Origin: an uncultured Oscillospiraceae bacterium | GTDB taxonomy: Bacteria > Bacillota > Clostridia > Oscillospirales > Acutalibacteraceae | Assembly (NCBI GenBank): GCA_900544715.1 | Contig: UQWL01000005.1 | Span: forward strand, 62,001 to 126,000 | Direction of reading: 5' to 3' | Length of the DNA: 64,000 bases | Part shown: one piece after another, positions 24,772 through 33,731 of the stretch | How positions within the stretch are numbered: the stretch's first letter is position 1 | Layout: every line of letters starts with the position of its first letter | The notes under the pieces: model-generated | Seen by the model: the letters and a program-made list of their open reading frames with translations, nothing else | Told to the model about the DNA's origin: nothing | Database searches by the model: none | Position numbers and translations under genes: made by a program

Positions 24772-26346
24772 CTACCCAATATCTTTGGCCCGGAACAGCA
24801 CAAATTTCACTTGGCTAACATTATCGACCGTATCAATCTGCTCCGCCGCCACCTCATAATTGAAGAATAGGGAGGGGTAGAAGAGATCCGATACGTCCGT
24901 CTCCACGTTGAGCATCATCACAATGAAATCCACGCTCTTCTCCTGCACAATCTGGCGCTGCTGGGCGCGCATCTCCGGCAGGTTTTCATCCGGAATATTG
25001 AGCAAGCAAAAATATTTGTTGACCGGCAGGATATCCGCCGCATAGTAAAACCCAAAATCGAGGAAGCCATAGTTGAGCAGCGTGGCATTCTCTTTTTCGT
25101 GGATGATATCCGCAAACTTGTATTGCACGCACTCCTCCTTCGGCACACCGAGTAAATAGGTGTTTGCACATAACTGATAAGAGGCGCCCGTCAGAACCAG
25201 CGTCAAAACGGCGGCCAGCGCTAGCATCCCTTTGCCCGGTTGGGAATTCCGTTTTGGCCCTTTGCCCCATATCATCTCAATAAGCCCCACGGCAATATGA
25301 ATCGCAACCACCGCGGCAAGGCAGGTAAACCCGGCAAAAATAAAGAAATAGTAGGTATACGACCGGCCGCCCCAATAAAGGCCAAGCGTCAGGAACACCG
25401 CGCACATGAGCGGCCCCACCGCCCCAACCCAATTTTTGTGGAGCTTGCGGAAAATCAACATTCCAGCAACCCCAGCTACCGCCGCGCCGAGCAGCCATGG
25501 CGAACGGTCGCTCATGCGCACGAGCACCTGCCAGATGCTCTGCATGCGCTCGGCCATGGTCATCGGCGTGGAATAACCAAAAATATTGTTGTAAAAATAA
25601 ACCTCGATGAGATCCTTCAGCGCGCCGTGCACCCCAAAATAGGCAAGCCAAGGCAGCGCCGTCGCCGCCATCCCGCCCAAAAACACCAGGCAGCTGATCA
25701 CCGCTCTGCCAAGCCCCTGCGTAAACAGGATCGCAAACGCAACCACTGCCATAAAGCCAAACCAGAAGCCCAGCAGGGAAAATTTCATCCACAGCACACA
25801 TCCGGCACAGACGCCCGTCAGCACAAGCCAGCTCAGCGGCATCGGCTTTGAGTATTCTTCCCGGCAGTAACGCAATAGGATATACAGAGTGAACGCGAGC
25901 AGCGGCAGCACATATTCCTCCGTCTCCCCGCCGTGAAAAAAGCTCGGGGAGGCAAAGCTCACCAGCGCCATCAACGGCGCGGCGAGGTAAAAATAGTTAG
26001 ATACCGCCGGCTGGAAAAACAGCGTGACAATTTTATAGGAATAAAACAGAAAGAACGTATACGATAAAATCTCCAGCAGATAAACGCCGAAGAAAGACCG
26101 GCTCGACACAAGCGACGCAAGGCCGTATAAAAAATAGAGCAACGGCCCCTTTTGCTCCACCAGATCCCGATAGGGCACAAGGCCGTGCATCATGCCCTTG
26201 CCCACGGTGAAGAAGCATTGGATATCGCTCCCGTTATTCAGGGGATATAAAAAAGAGCTCTTTGTGCAGATTGTCAGAAAACAAAAAGACACAAACAGGC
26301 AATAGAGCAGCATTCCTATCTGAACATGGCGCTCTGTTTTACGCAT
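24772..26346 (-). CDS. Membrane glycosyltransferase, GT39/PMT-like
   Basis: A 524-residue polytopic membrane protein with about ten to twelve hydrophobic segments. The first external loop carries PYRDLVEQKGPLLYFLYGLA, the pattern of the dolichyl-phosphate-mannose protein mannosyltransferase and ArnT-like superfamily, where an acidic residue in this loop is catalytic. Its substrate is probably a polyprenyl-linked sugar used for a surface polymer or protein. The ATG overlaps the stop of the nadD fusion by eight bases, so the two are coupled. It is an uncommon insert between nadD and rsfS. The family call is fair; the specific reaction is unknown. Confidence 0.75.
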   Translation of the reverse strand: MRKTERHVQIGMLLYCLFVSFCFLTICTKSSFLYPLNNGSDIQCFFTVGKGMMHGLVPYRDLVEQKGPLLYFLYGLASLVSSRSFFGVYLLEILSYTFFLFYSYKIVTLFFQPAVSNYFYLAAPLMALVSFASPSFFHGGETEEYVLPLLAFTLYILLRYCREEYSKPMPLSWLVLTGVCAGCVLWMKFSLLGFWFGFMAVVAFAILFTQGLGRAVISCLVFLGGMAATALPWLAYFGVHGALKDLIEVYFYNNIFGYSTPMTMAERMQSIWQVLVRMSDRSPWLLGAAVAGVAGMLIFRKLHKNWVGAVGPLMCAVFLTLGLYWGGRSYTYYFFIFAGFTCLAAVVAIHIAVGLIEMIWGKGPKRNSQPGKGMLALAAVLTLVLTGASYQLCANTYLLGVPKEECVQYKFADIIHEKENATLLNYGFLDFGFYYAADILPVNKYFCLLNIPDENLPEMRAQQRQIVQEKSVDFIVMMLNVETDVSDLFYPSLFFNYEVAAEQIDTVDNVSQVKFVLFRAKDIG

Positions 26347-27577
26347 TGTCCACCGTCCTCTCCCCAGGAAGGCCGGCTATGAGAATTTCATTATAGGCCT
26401 CCACACTATCGGTATGAATCACCTGCCCGCTCTGCACAAGGTCTGTGATGCAAAAACGCATCCCCTCCAGCATCGCGGCTTCAAGGCTTATCTCGGCCGC
26501 CGCGCGCATCCCCTCCACGCCGTTATAATCGCGATCAGCGGAGATAAAATCCGCGATGTAGAGCACCTTTTCCAGCACGCTCATGCCTGCGCGGGCCGTG
26601 GTATGGTAGCGGATCGCCTGTAAAATATCCGCATCCCGCACCTGCAAAACCGTGCGCGCATAGGCTTCGGCCGCCATCGCATGCCATAGCTTGGGGTTTG
26701 CGCGCTCGTCCGCCGTAAGGATGATGCCAGCCTGATCCATGATGGAAAGCTGCTCCTCCGGAGGGCTGTTTTTCATTATATCATGCAGGATTCCTGCTGT
26801 ATATGCTTTTTCTGGATCCGCTCCATATTTTTGGGCCAGCCGCTTGGCCTCTTCTGCCACATTGAGCGAATGCGCAAAGCGCTCCGGGCGGAGCTTTCCG
26901 CGTATGGCGGCGATAAATTCTTCATTTCGCTGCGTATCCAACATCCGATAAAGCCCCTTTTCCTGAATATAGCGGCATACTTCGTGTGGGATCAGGCCCT
27001 CCACCGCGCGGCCTTCCCGCAGCCTCTCCCGCAGCTCGGTAGAACTGACGGGCACAGGACGCACGGTGCAGAGGATAACCCGGTCGCTGAGATCTCCCAG
27101 CGGGCCGCCGCGGATATAATCCTCCAGCGCGGCATACTCCTCCATCCCACCCCGCGCCGCCACGCACAGCCTGCACATGCGGAGAATTTCGTGCGGATTA
27201 TGCCATTGGTGGAAAGAGAGCAGCATATCCGTGCCCAGAAACAGATAAAATTCCGCATTGCCATATTGTTTTTGCAGCGCCGCCAGCGTATCGCAGGTGT
27301 AGCTCTTCCCGCCGCGGGAAAGCTCCAGGCCGCTGATCTCAAAAGGCTCGCCTGCAAACGCAAGGCGGCACATCTGCATCCGGTCCGCCCCGCTCACGAG
27401 GTCATGCGCCTCTTTGTGCGGCGGCAAGTTCGCCGGGATGATGAGCACCCGCGCAAGCCCAATCGATTGCGCAAGCGTGCGCGCCAAATGGACATGGCCG
27501 CTGTGCGGCGGGTTAAAGGTGCCGCCATAAATGCCGATACGCCGCCTGCCTGGCTCCAGCATATGCCCCTCTGCCAT
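26339..27577 (-). CDS. nadD: Fused nicotinate-nucleotide adenylyltransferase and YqeK-type HD hydrolase
   Basis: A 412-residue fusion. Residues 10 to about 205 are NadD: GIYGGTFNPPHSGHVHLA holds the nucleotidyltransferase HxGH-type loop and VSSTELRERL closes it. The enzyme makes nicotinate adenine dinucleotide in NAD synthesis. Residues 215 to 412 are an HD-domain protein with RFAHSLNVAEEAKRL and GILHDIMKN, as in YqeK, a diadenosine tetraphosphatase. In Bacillus and relatives these are adjacent separate genes; here one frame joins them. GGAGGAAAACGCG precedes the ATG. The gene overlaps the downstream glycosyltransferase by eight bases and follows yhbY by 23 bases. Confidence 0.93.
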   Translation of the reverse strand: MAEGHMLEPGRRRIGIYGGTFNPPHSGHVHLARTLAQSIGLARVLIIPANLPPHKEAHDLVSGADRMQMCRLAFAGEPFEISGLELSRGGKSYTCDTLAALQKQYGNAEFYLFLGTDMLLSFHQWHNPHEILRMCRLCVAARGGMEEYAALEDYIRGGPLGDLSDRVILCTVRPVPVSSTELRERLREGRAVEGLIPHEVCRYIQEKGLYRMLDTQRNEEFIAAIRGKLRPERFAHSLNVAEEAKRLAQKYGADPEKAYTAGILHDIMKNSPPEEQLSIMDQAGIILTADERANPKLWHAMAAEAYARTVLQVRDADILQAIRYHTTARAGMSVLEKVLYIADFISADRDYNGVEGMRAAAEISLEAAMLEGMRFCITDLVQSGQVIHTDSVEAYNEILIAGLPGERTVDNA

Positions 27578-27600
27578 CGCGTTTTCCTCCGTTGGCCGGG

Positions 27601-28002
27601 CTATTGGCCACGGCCCCGCCGTGCGGAAAAACGGCCGTCCTCCCGCTTCTGGCGCAGCCGCGCTGCGCTCTTGCGGCTATTGGGGCGGTTGCCTGTGCCG
27701 GATTTTGGCTTTTCCTTCTTCACCGGCTCATGCAGCGCCGGGCTGTAACGGTATAGCACAATGCTCCCGCCAATCACCTGCACAATCTCGGCCCCGGTCG
27801 CCTCTGCCAGCTTCTGCGCAATCGCCTTCGGTGGCTCCGGCGTGGTTTCCAACAATACCTTTATCTTGATGAGCTCCCGCGCGCGCAAAGCGTCGTCCGT
27901 CTGCGCGATAAGCGCATCGTTTACGCCGCCCTTGCCCGCCTGAAACACAGCCTCCAGAGAATTTGCCTGCGCACGCAGCGCCGCCCTTTCCTTACTTGTC
28001 AT
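27601..28002 (-). CDS. yhbY: YhbY-type RNA-binding protein (CRM domain)
   Basis: A 133-residue protein. Residues 1 to about 95 form a CRM domain with RAALRAQANSLEA, QAGKGGVNDALI, RELIKIKVLLET and VQVIGGSIVLYR; the GxxG-type loop lies in the last. The C-terminal tail is basic and low in complexity (KKEKPKSGTGNRPNSRKSAAR). Such proteins associate with the large ribosomal subunit precursor. The start codon overlaps the stop of rdgB (ATGA), and the gene precedes nadD, the usual Gram-positive neighbourhood. The basic tail is longer than in Bacillus YqeI. Confidence 0.92.
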   Translation of the reverse strand: MTSKERAALRAQANSLEAVFQAGKGGVNDALIAQTDDALRARELIKIKVLLETTPEPPKAIAQKLAEATGAEIVQVIGGSIVLYRYSPALHEPVKKEKPKSGTGNRPNSRKSAARLRQKREDGRFSARRGRGQ

Positions 28003-28616
28003 ATATGATCCTTTCCTGTTTTAAGATACTTTGGCAGCTCCTGCGCCAATTTCCGCAGCGCATTCCCACGGTGGCTGACGCGGTCTTTCTCCTGCGCTGT
28101 CAGCTCCCCAAAGGTTTTTTCCCCCACGAGAAACAGCGGATCATATCCAAAGCCGCCCTCGCCGTGCGGTTCAAATGCAATCGTCCCCTCACAGGTGCCG
28201 TGCACCGTAAAATGCCGCCCATCCGGGAAAACGCAGCACACGCTGCTGACAAAGCGCGCCGTGCGCCGCGGTGCCGGAACTGCCTTGAGGTTTTCCAGCA
28301 AAAGCGCGTTGTTTTTTTGATCGTTCCCATACTCGCCCGCGTAGCGCGCGGAATACACGCCCGGCGCGCCGCCCAGCGCATCGACCTCCAGGCCGGAATC
28401 ATCCGCAATGCAGGGCAGCCCGCTCTCCCGGCAGCCAGAATCCGCCTTGAGAAAGGCGTTCTCTTCAAAGGTCTTTCCCGTTTCCTCCACGTCGGTGAGC
28501 GTCACACCGACCTCGTCCGCCGTCAGAACACACACGCCTAAGGGCGCTAGAATCCGGGCAAGCTCATCTCTCTTTTTCATATTATGCGTTGCGATTAAAA
28601 AATCCATACGGTTCAT
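27999..28616 (-). CDS. rdgB: Non-canonical purine NTP pyrophosphatase (RdgB/HAM1)
   Basis: A 205-residue enzyme that hydrolyses ITP, dITP and XTP to monophosphates, cleaning the nucleotide pool. Motifs are FLIATHNMKKRDEL at the N-terminus, TFEENAFLKAD, ADDSGLEVDALGGAPGVYSARYAG, and GGFGYDPLFLVGEKTFGEL near the end. AAAGGCAGAA sits before the ATG. It overlaps yhbY by four bases and follows a small basic gene by 16 bases. The length and motif order are normal. Confidence 0.96.
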   Translation of the reverse strand: MNRMDFLIATHNMKKRDELARILAPLGVCVLTADEVGVTLTDVEETGKTFEENAFLKADSGCRESGLPCIADDSGLEVDALGGAPGVYSARYAGEYGNDQKNNALLLENLKAVPAPRRTARFVSSVCCVFPDGRHFTVHGTCEGTIAFEPHGEGGFGYDPLFLVGEKTFGELTAQEKDRVSHRGNALRKLAQELPKYLKTGKDHI

Positions 28617-28632
28617 TTCTGCCTTTCCTGCT

Positions 28633-28941
28633 CTATTCGGGGATGCTCAGGCGCGCTCTCCAGCGCTGCCTGCGCAGATACCGCCGCTCCCTGCGGAGCA
28701 GCCTGCGCTGCCTGCGCCGCTCCAAACGCTTCTGGCGGCGCACCGCATATTTGCTGGAGCGCTGATCGCGCTTCGGATCACCGAGGTAATCCCAGAGCCC
28801 CGGGTGCTTTTTGTGCCGGAGCTCCAACGGATGATAGCGCTCGCCGCCGCGGTCATACCAGCGGTGGTAAATCTTCTTCCACAGCTGCCAGGAAAAGCGA
28901 CCGGTCGCCCGGATAGCCTTTCTCAATTTGCCCATCGTCAT
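28633..28941 (-). CDS. Small arginine-rich protein of unknown function
   Basis: About 102 residues, strongly basic. The N-terminal half includes GRFSWQLWKKIYHRWYDRGG and YHPLELRHKKHPGLWDYLGD, rich in Trp, Tyr and His. The C-terminal third is almost a run of Arg with Gln and Leu (RRQKRLERRRQRRLLRRERR). AAAGGA lies five bases before the ATG at 28941, and neighbours are 16 and 30 bases away, so it looks like a real gene of the operon. Nucleic-acid or ribosome binding would suit the charge, but I do not recognise a family. The strong bias could also mark a rapidly evolving peptide. Confidence 0.6.
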   Translation of the reverse strand: MTMGKLRKAIRATGRFSWQLWKKIYHRWYDRGGERYHPLELRHKKHPGLWDYLGDPKRDQRSSKYAVRRQKRLERRRQRRLLRRERRYLRRQRWRARLSIPE

Positions 28942-28971
28942 GACCATCCTTTCCCTGTTGAAACCGATTGA

Positions 28972-29907
28972 TTATGCCTGCGGCTCGTCCTCCCGGCTGA
29001 CGTTTTCAAATAAGCCCTCCGCAAAGGCATCTGCGTCAAACGGCTGCAGATCGTCGACCTGCTCGCCGACACCCACAAATTTAACCGGGATTTTCAAATC
29101 GTCCATGATGCTCAGTACCACGCCGCCGCGGGCTGTGCCGTCGAGCTTTGTGAGCACAATGCCCGTAATTTCCGCCGCGTTCATAAACTCCCGCGCCTGG
29201 TTCACGGCATTCTGGCCCGTGGTCGCGTCGAGCACAAGGAGCACCTCGCGGTCAGAGTAAGGAAGCTCCCTGTCGATCACGCGGTAAATTTTGGAGAGCT
29301 CTTCCATCAAATTCTTCTTATTGTGCAGTCGGCCCGCCGTATCGCAGATAATCAGATCCGCGTCCCGCGCTTTGCCCGCCGCAATCGTATCAAAAATAAC
29401 CGCCGCCGGGTCCGCACCCTCACGGTGCTTGACAATTTCCACCCCGGCGCGCTCCGCCCAAATTTCCAGCTGCTCAATCGCCGCCGCGCGGAAGGTATCC
29501 GCCGCCGCCAAAATCACCTTTTTGCCCTGCGCCTTATAGTAGGCCGCCATCTTGCCGATGGTGGTCGTTTTGCCTACCCCGTTTACCCCGATCACCAGGA
29601 TCACGGACGGGATCGTATCAAGCTCCATCCCCTCCTTGCCGGAGAGCATATCGGCCACAACCTCCCGGATCACCCGGCGCAGCTTGTCCGGCTTTTTCAG
29701 GTCGCGTTTTTTCACGCGCTCGCGCAGCTCATCTATAATATGCTGCGCCGTTGTCACGCCCACATCGCCCATGATGAGGATTTCCTCCAACTCCTCAAAC
29801 AGCGCGTCATCGATCGCCGCGCTCGCCTCCAGCACGGAATCGATCGCGCCGGACATCTGCTCCCGCGTTTTCTTTAACCCAAAGTTGAATTTTTTAAAAA
29901 GCCCCAT
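28972..29907 (-). CDS. ftsY: Signal recognition particle receptor FtsY
   Basis: A 311-residue SRP GTPase that docks ribosome-SRP complexes at the membrane. It has an N domain of about 90 residues and the G domain: GVNGVGKTTT at 107-116, AAADTFRAAAIEQL, CDTAGRLHNKKNL, and TKLDGTARGG. The acidic A domain seen in E. coli is absent, as in most Firmicutes. GGGGGCCGATTTC lies upstream of the ATG. It follows smc by 168 bases, the normal order in Bacillus and Clostridia (rnc-smc-ftsY), and a weak hairpin lies in that gap at 29934-29951. Confidence 0.97.
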   Translation of the reverse strand: MGLFKKFNFGLKKTREQMSGAIDSVLEASAAIDDALFEELEEILIMGDVGVTTAQHIIDELRERVKKRDLKKPDKLRRVIREVVADMLSGKEGMELDTIPSVILVIGVNGVGKTTTIGKMAAYYKAQGKKVILAAADTFRAAAIEQLEIWAERAGVEIVKHREGADPAAVIFDTIAAGKARDADLIICDTAGRLHNKKNLMEELSKIYRVIDRELPYSDREVLLVLDATTGQNAVNQAREFMNAAEITGIVLTKLDGTARGGVVLSIMDDLKIPVKFVGVGEQVDDLQPFDADAFAEGLFENVSREDEPQA

Positions 29908-30075
29908 GAAATCGGCCCCCTGATTTTCTCTTTCTTCCGGCTTGCCGGAAGCTCTTTATTCTTTGGCCATACCGTGAAATAGACCTGACCGGAGTGCAAA
30001 ATAGGTTTTGCGTTTATCATACCATAATACGGCAAAGAAATCCACGTGTTTCCCAAAGAAAGCTTGTGACCGTTT

Positions 30076-33000
30076 TTACCCAATCCCCAGTTTTTTCGCC
30101 ATCTCTGCCGTCTTGAGCTCCAGCATCTTGGACACGCCCTCTTCCTGCATCGTGATGCCGTAGAGGACGTCCGCCTCCTCCATCGTGCCGCGGCGGTGGG
30201 TAATCAGGATGAACTGCGTGCTGCGCGTCATACGGCGGCAATACTGCGCGTAGCGCGTAACGTTAACATCGTCGAGCGCGGCCTCCACCTCGTCGAAAAT
30301 ACAAAACGGCGAGGGCGTCACTTTCAGAATGGCAAACAGGAGTGCGATTGCCGACAGGCCCTTTTCTCCGCCGGAGAGCAAATCGATATTCTGCACGTTT
30401 TTTCCCGGCGGCTGCACCTTGATATCAATGCCGCATTCCAGCACGTCGTGCGGGTCCTCCAGCAAAAGCTCCGCCTTGCCGCCGCCGAACAGCTCGGTGA
30501 ACGTTTCCCCAAAATGGGTGTTGATTTTATAAAACTGCTCGCGGAACTGATCGGACATTTTCTTCGTCAGCTCCTCAATGAGCCGAAGCAGCTCATCGCG
30601 CGAGGCCTCCACATCGCCGATTTGCTCTTTTAAGAAGGTGTAGCGCTCACTGACCTCCTTATACTCCTCAATGGCGCTGACGTTGACGCTCCCCAGCGCC
30701 CGGATCTGCCCCTTGAGCTCGGCAAGCCGCCGCTGCGCCTTAGCGGGCTCCTTGAGCTCCGGGCAAAGCTGCTCGGCCTCCCTGCGGGTGAGCTGGTATT
30801 CATCATAGAGCTTATTGACCGTTTCATCATATTCCTTGCGCATGGCGGCCTTGCGCTCTTCGAGCCTGGCGAGCTCGCCGCTCAATTTCTCCCGCTCAGC
30901 GGATTTCGCCCGCTCCATTAGCCGCAGCTTGGAAGACCGCGCCTCCAGCTCGTTACGCTTTTCGATATAGCCCTCGATCTCCTCTTTTGAGCCGCCGCTC
31001 TGCCCGCGAAGCGTTTGCGCCTGTGTTTCCAGCTCCGCCTTTTCCCCGGCGAGGACGCGGTTTTTCTCCTCTACGCCGGCAATCTCCGCGCAGAGCTCCT
31101 CCGCGCGCGCCAGATGCCCGGCACGGCGGCGTTCCAGGGATTCAATCGTTTCCGCGTGGGCCTGGCGGTCTTTCTCCGCGGCAAGCAGGGAGAGCTGCAG
31201 CTCCTTCTCCTGCCCGCTCAAAGCATCCCGCTGCGCGGCGAGCGCTTCACGCTCCTCTGTCACGGCGGAAAGCCGCTTCTCCGCCTCCTCCATCTGGGCG
31301 GAGAGCTCCGCCTCCCTGGCATGCGCCTGCTCCAGCTCCTTTTCGAGGCCGGAGAGCCGCTCAGCGGCGGCCTCGCGCTCGCGCTGCAAATCACCGGCCG
31401 TGGCGTTTGCCGTTTCCAGCTGGCCCGCCACAAGCCGGAGCGTGCTTTCACTGCGCACGCGCTGCTCCTGCGCGCGCGTCAAATCCGCCTGCGCGCCCTC
31501 AAATTCCGCCTGCGCCGCGGCGAATTCCTCCCGCGCCGCTTTATAGGCGGCGGCGCTTTCGCTGAGCTTTGCCTGCGCGGCCTGCATTTCGGCACGCAGC
31601 TTCTCAATCTCATTCGAGCGGCTCAAAAAGCCCGCATTCTGCATCCGGGAACCGCCTGTCATCGAGCCGCCGGCATTGATGATCTGGCCGTCGAGTGTAA
31701 CGATGCGGAAGCGGTAGCTGAATTTTCGCGCGATGGCGATGGCGCAATCCATATCCTCCGCCACCGCTGTGCGCCCAACCTGCGCCTTGACGACCGCCTC
31801 ATATTTTGCATCGCACTTTACCAAATCGGATGCAACGGCAACAAAGCCTTCGCACTGGGCGAGGCCCCGTTCCTCCAGCGTGCGGCCACGTACGGCGCTC
31901 AAGGGTAAAAACGTCGCGCGACCGCCTTTGGTCTCCTTCAAAAACTGGATGGCCCGCTTGGCGTCGCCTTCCCCATCCGTCACAATGTTCTGAAGCGCCG
32001 CGCCAAACGCCGTTTCAATGGCGGTGGCATACTGCTCCGGCACAGAGATCAGCTGGGAAAGCGCGCCGTGGATGCCGCGCAGGTTGCCCCGCTTCGCCTC
32101 CCGCATCACGGCGCGCACGCTGCCCGTGTAGCCCTCCATATTCTTTTCCATATCCTCGAGCATATTGACGCGCGCGGTTTTCTGCCGCAGGTCGAGCTCC
32201 AGGTTTTCCTGCTCTTTTTTCCGCTTTTCCGCCCTGGCGCGGCGGGAATCGAGCCGCATGGAATAGCCCTGCATCGCGTTGGAGAGCTCCTCCACCGCCT
32301 CCCCGCATGCTTTGTAATCCGCCTGGGCCGCCTGCTTTTCGCGGTTCAGCCGCTCCATCAGCTCGCTGCGGGCGGCAAACGTTTCGTCGATCGTTGCCAC
32401 GCGCGCCGTGATTTCCGCCATGGCGCTCTCCACATGGGAGGATTGCACGCGGCAATCCGCCACCTGGCCGCCGAAGTGTGTGATCTCCGCTGAAATGGAG
32501 GCACATCGGCCCGCAAGCGCTTCGCCCTGGGCATTGAAATCCGCCGCCTGGCGGGCAAGCCCCTCCAGCGCGGTATGCTGCTCCTCCGCGTTTCGTAATA
32601 GTTCTTCGATCGCGCCGCGCTCCTGTGCAATGCGCTCCTCTAAATGGCGGCAAGTCTCCTCCGCCTGCTCCCGATCCTTCTGGATGCGGGCAATCGCCTC
32701 GTTGTTATGTAAAATGGAGTTATCCGCCACTGCCGCCTGCGCTTCCAGCCGGGCGGCTTCCTCCTCCAGCCGGGCAGCACCGTGGCGCACCTCGTCGATG
32801 CGCACCGTGACCTCCTGCGACTGGGCGATGATCGATTCGATCTCCTCCTCGATCTCCGCAAGCTCCCGCTCGGCACCCTCATGCTGGGCATTGGCGAGCG
32901 AAATTTTATGCTCCTGCTCGCGCAAGCGCTCGTTGGATTGCCGGATCGTATGCAGCCAAAGGCCGATCTCCAGCTCCTTTTTCTCCTGTGCCAGCACCAA

Positions 33001-33645
33001 AAAGCGCTCCGCCTTCTCGCTCTGCTCCCGCAGGGGCTCCACGCGCGCTTCCAGTTCGGAGAGGATATCCTTCAGGCGCACCAGGTTTTCCTGCGCCTGT
33101 TCCAGGCGGCGGTTCGCATCCGTGCGCCGGTAGCGGTAGTGGGAGATTCCCGCCGCCTCCTCAAACATCTCGCGCCGTTCGCCGGATTTTGCGGAGATCA
33201 TATCCGCAATTTTACCCTGGCTGACGATCGAATAGCCATCGCGCCCGAGGCCCGTATCCATAAACAGCTCGTGGATATCCTTGAGCCGCACGGCATTGCC
33301 ATTGATGCGGTATTCCCCCTCTCCAGAGCGGTAGTAGCGGCGGGTTACGGCCACCTCATCCTCATCGAGGGAGAGGGCGCGGTCGCGGTTATCGAGCCGC
33401 AGCGTCACCTCCGCAAAGCCCTGCGCCCGGCGCACGCCGGTGCCGCTGAACACCACATCCTCCATCTTCGAGCCGCGCAGGCTTTTGGTGGACTGCTCGC
33501 CGAGCACCCAGCGCACCGCGTCGGAAACGTTGCTCTTTCCGCTGCCGTTGGGGCCGACAACGCAGGTGATCCCCTTGTCAAAGGTGAGCACCGTTTTATC
33601 CGGGAAGGACTTAAAGCCCTGCATTTCAAGCGATTTTAAAATCAT
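30076..33645 (-). CDS. smc: Chromosome segregation protein SMC
   Basis: A 1189-residue ATPase of condensin. Walker A is GPNGSGKSN (31-39) within the N-terminal head; long coiled coils flank the hinge, which contains LISVPEQYATAIETAFGAALQNIV; the C-terminal head has the signature LLSGGEKGLSAIALLFAIL and Walker B CIFDEVEAALDDVN. Coiled-coil regions are rich in Ala, Arg and Glu. The ATG at 33645 was chosen because GGAGGT lies ten bases upstream; a TTG six codons earlier overlaps that site. It follows the radical SAM gene by 86 bases. It organises and separates chromosomes with ScpA and ScpB, not seen here. Confidence 0.98.
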   Translation of the reverse strand: MILKSLEMQGFKSFPDKTVLTFDKGITCVVGPNGSGKSNVSDAVRWVLGEQSTKSLRGSKMEDVVFSGTGVRRAQGFAEVTLRLDNRDRALSLDEDEVAVTRRYYRSGEGEYRINGNAVRLKDIHELFMDTGLGRDGYSIVSQGKIADMISAKSGERREMFEEAAGISHYRYRRTDANRRLEQAQENLVRLKDILSELEARVEPLREQSEKAERFLVLAQEKKELEIGLWLHTIRQSNERLREQEHKISLANAQHEGAERELAEIEEEIESIIAQSQEVTVRIDEVRHGAARLEEEAARLEAQAAVADNSILHNNEAIARIQKDREQAEETCRHLEERIAQERGAIEELLRNAEEQHTALEGLARQAADFNAQGEALAGRCASISAEITHFGGQVADCRVQSSHVESAMAEITARVATIDETFAARSELMERLNREKQAAQADYKACGEAVEELSNAMQGYSMRLDSRRARAEKRKKEQENLELDLRQKTARVNMLEDMEKNMEGYTGSVRAVMREAKRGNLRGIHGALSQLISVPEQYATAIETAFGAALQNIVTDGEGDAKRAIQFLKETKGGRATFLPLSAVRGRTLEERGLAQCEGFVAVASDLVKCDAKYEAVVKAQVGRTAVAEDMDCAIAIARKFSYRFRIVTLDGQIINAGGSMTGGSRMQNAGFLSRSNEIEKLRAEMQAAQAKLSESAAAYKAAREEFAAAQAEFEGAQADLTRAQEQRVRSESTLRLVAGQLETANATAGDLQREREAAAERLSGLEKELEQAHAREAELSAQMEEAEKRLSAVTEEREALAAQRDALSGQEKELQLSLLAAEKDRQAHAETIESLERRRAGHLARAEELCAEIAGVEEKNRVLAGEKAELETQAQTLRGQSGGSKEEIEGYIEKRNELEARSSKLRLMERAKSAEREKLSGELARLEERKAAMRKEYDETVNKLYDEYQLTRREAEQLCPELKEPAKAQRRLAELKGQIRALGSVNVSAIEEYKEVSERYTFLKEQIGDVEASRDELLRLIEELTKKMSDQFREQFYKINTHFGETFTELFGGGKAELLLEDPHDVLECGIDIKVQPPGKNVQNIDLLSGGEKGLSAIALLFAILKVTPSPFCIFDEVEAALDDVNVTRYAQYCRRMTRSTQFILITHRRGTMEEADVLYGITMQEEGVSKMLELKTAEMAKKLGIG

Positions 33646-33731
33646 CCGGTATGGAACCTCCAAGTTCAGCCGGCAGACATCAGATCTCAGTCATCCGAGC
33701 GAAAGGATTCCTTCGCCCAACGTCTGACATC

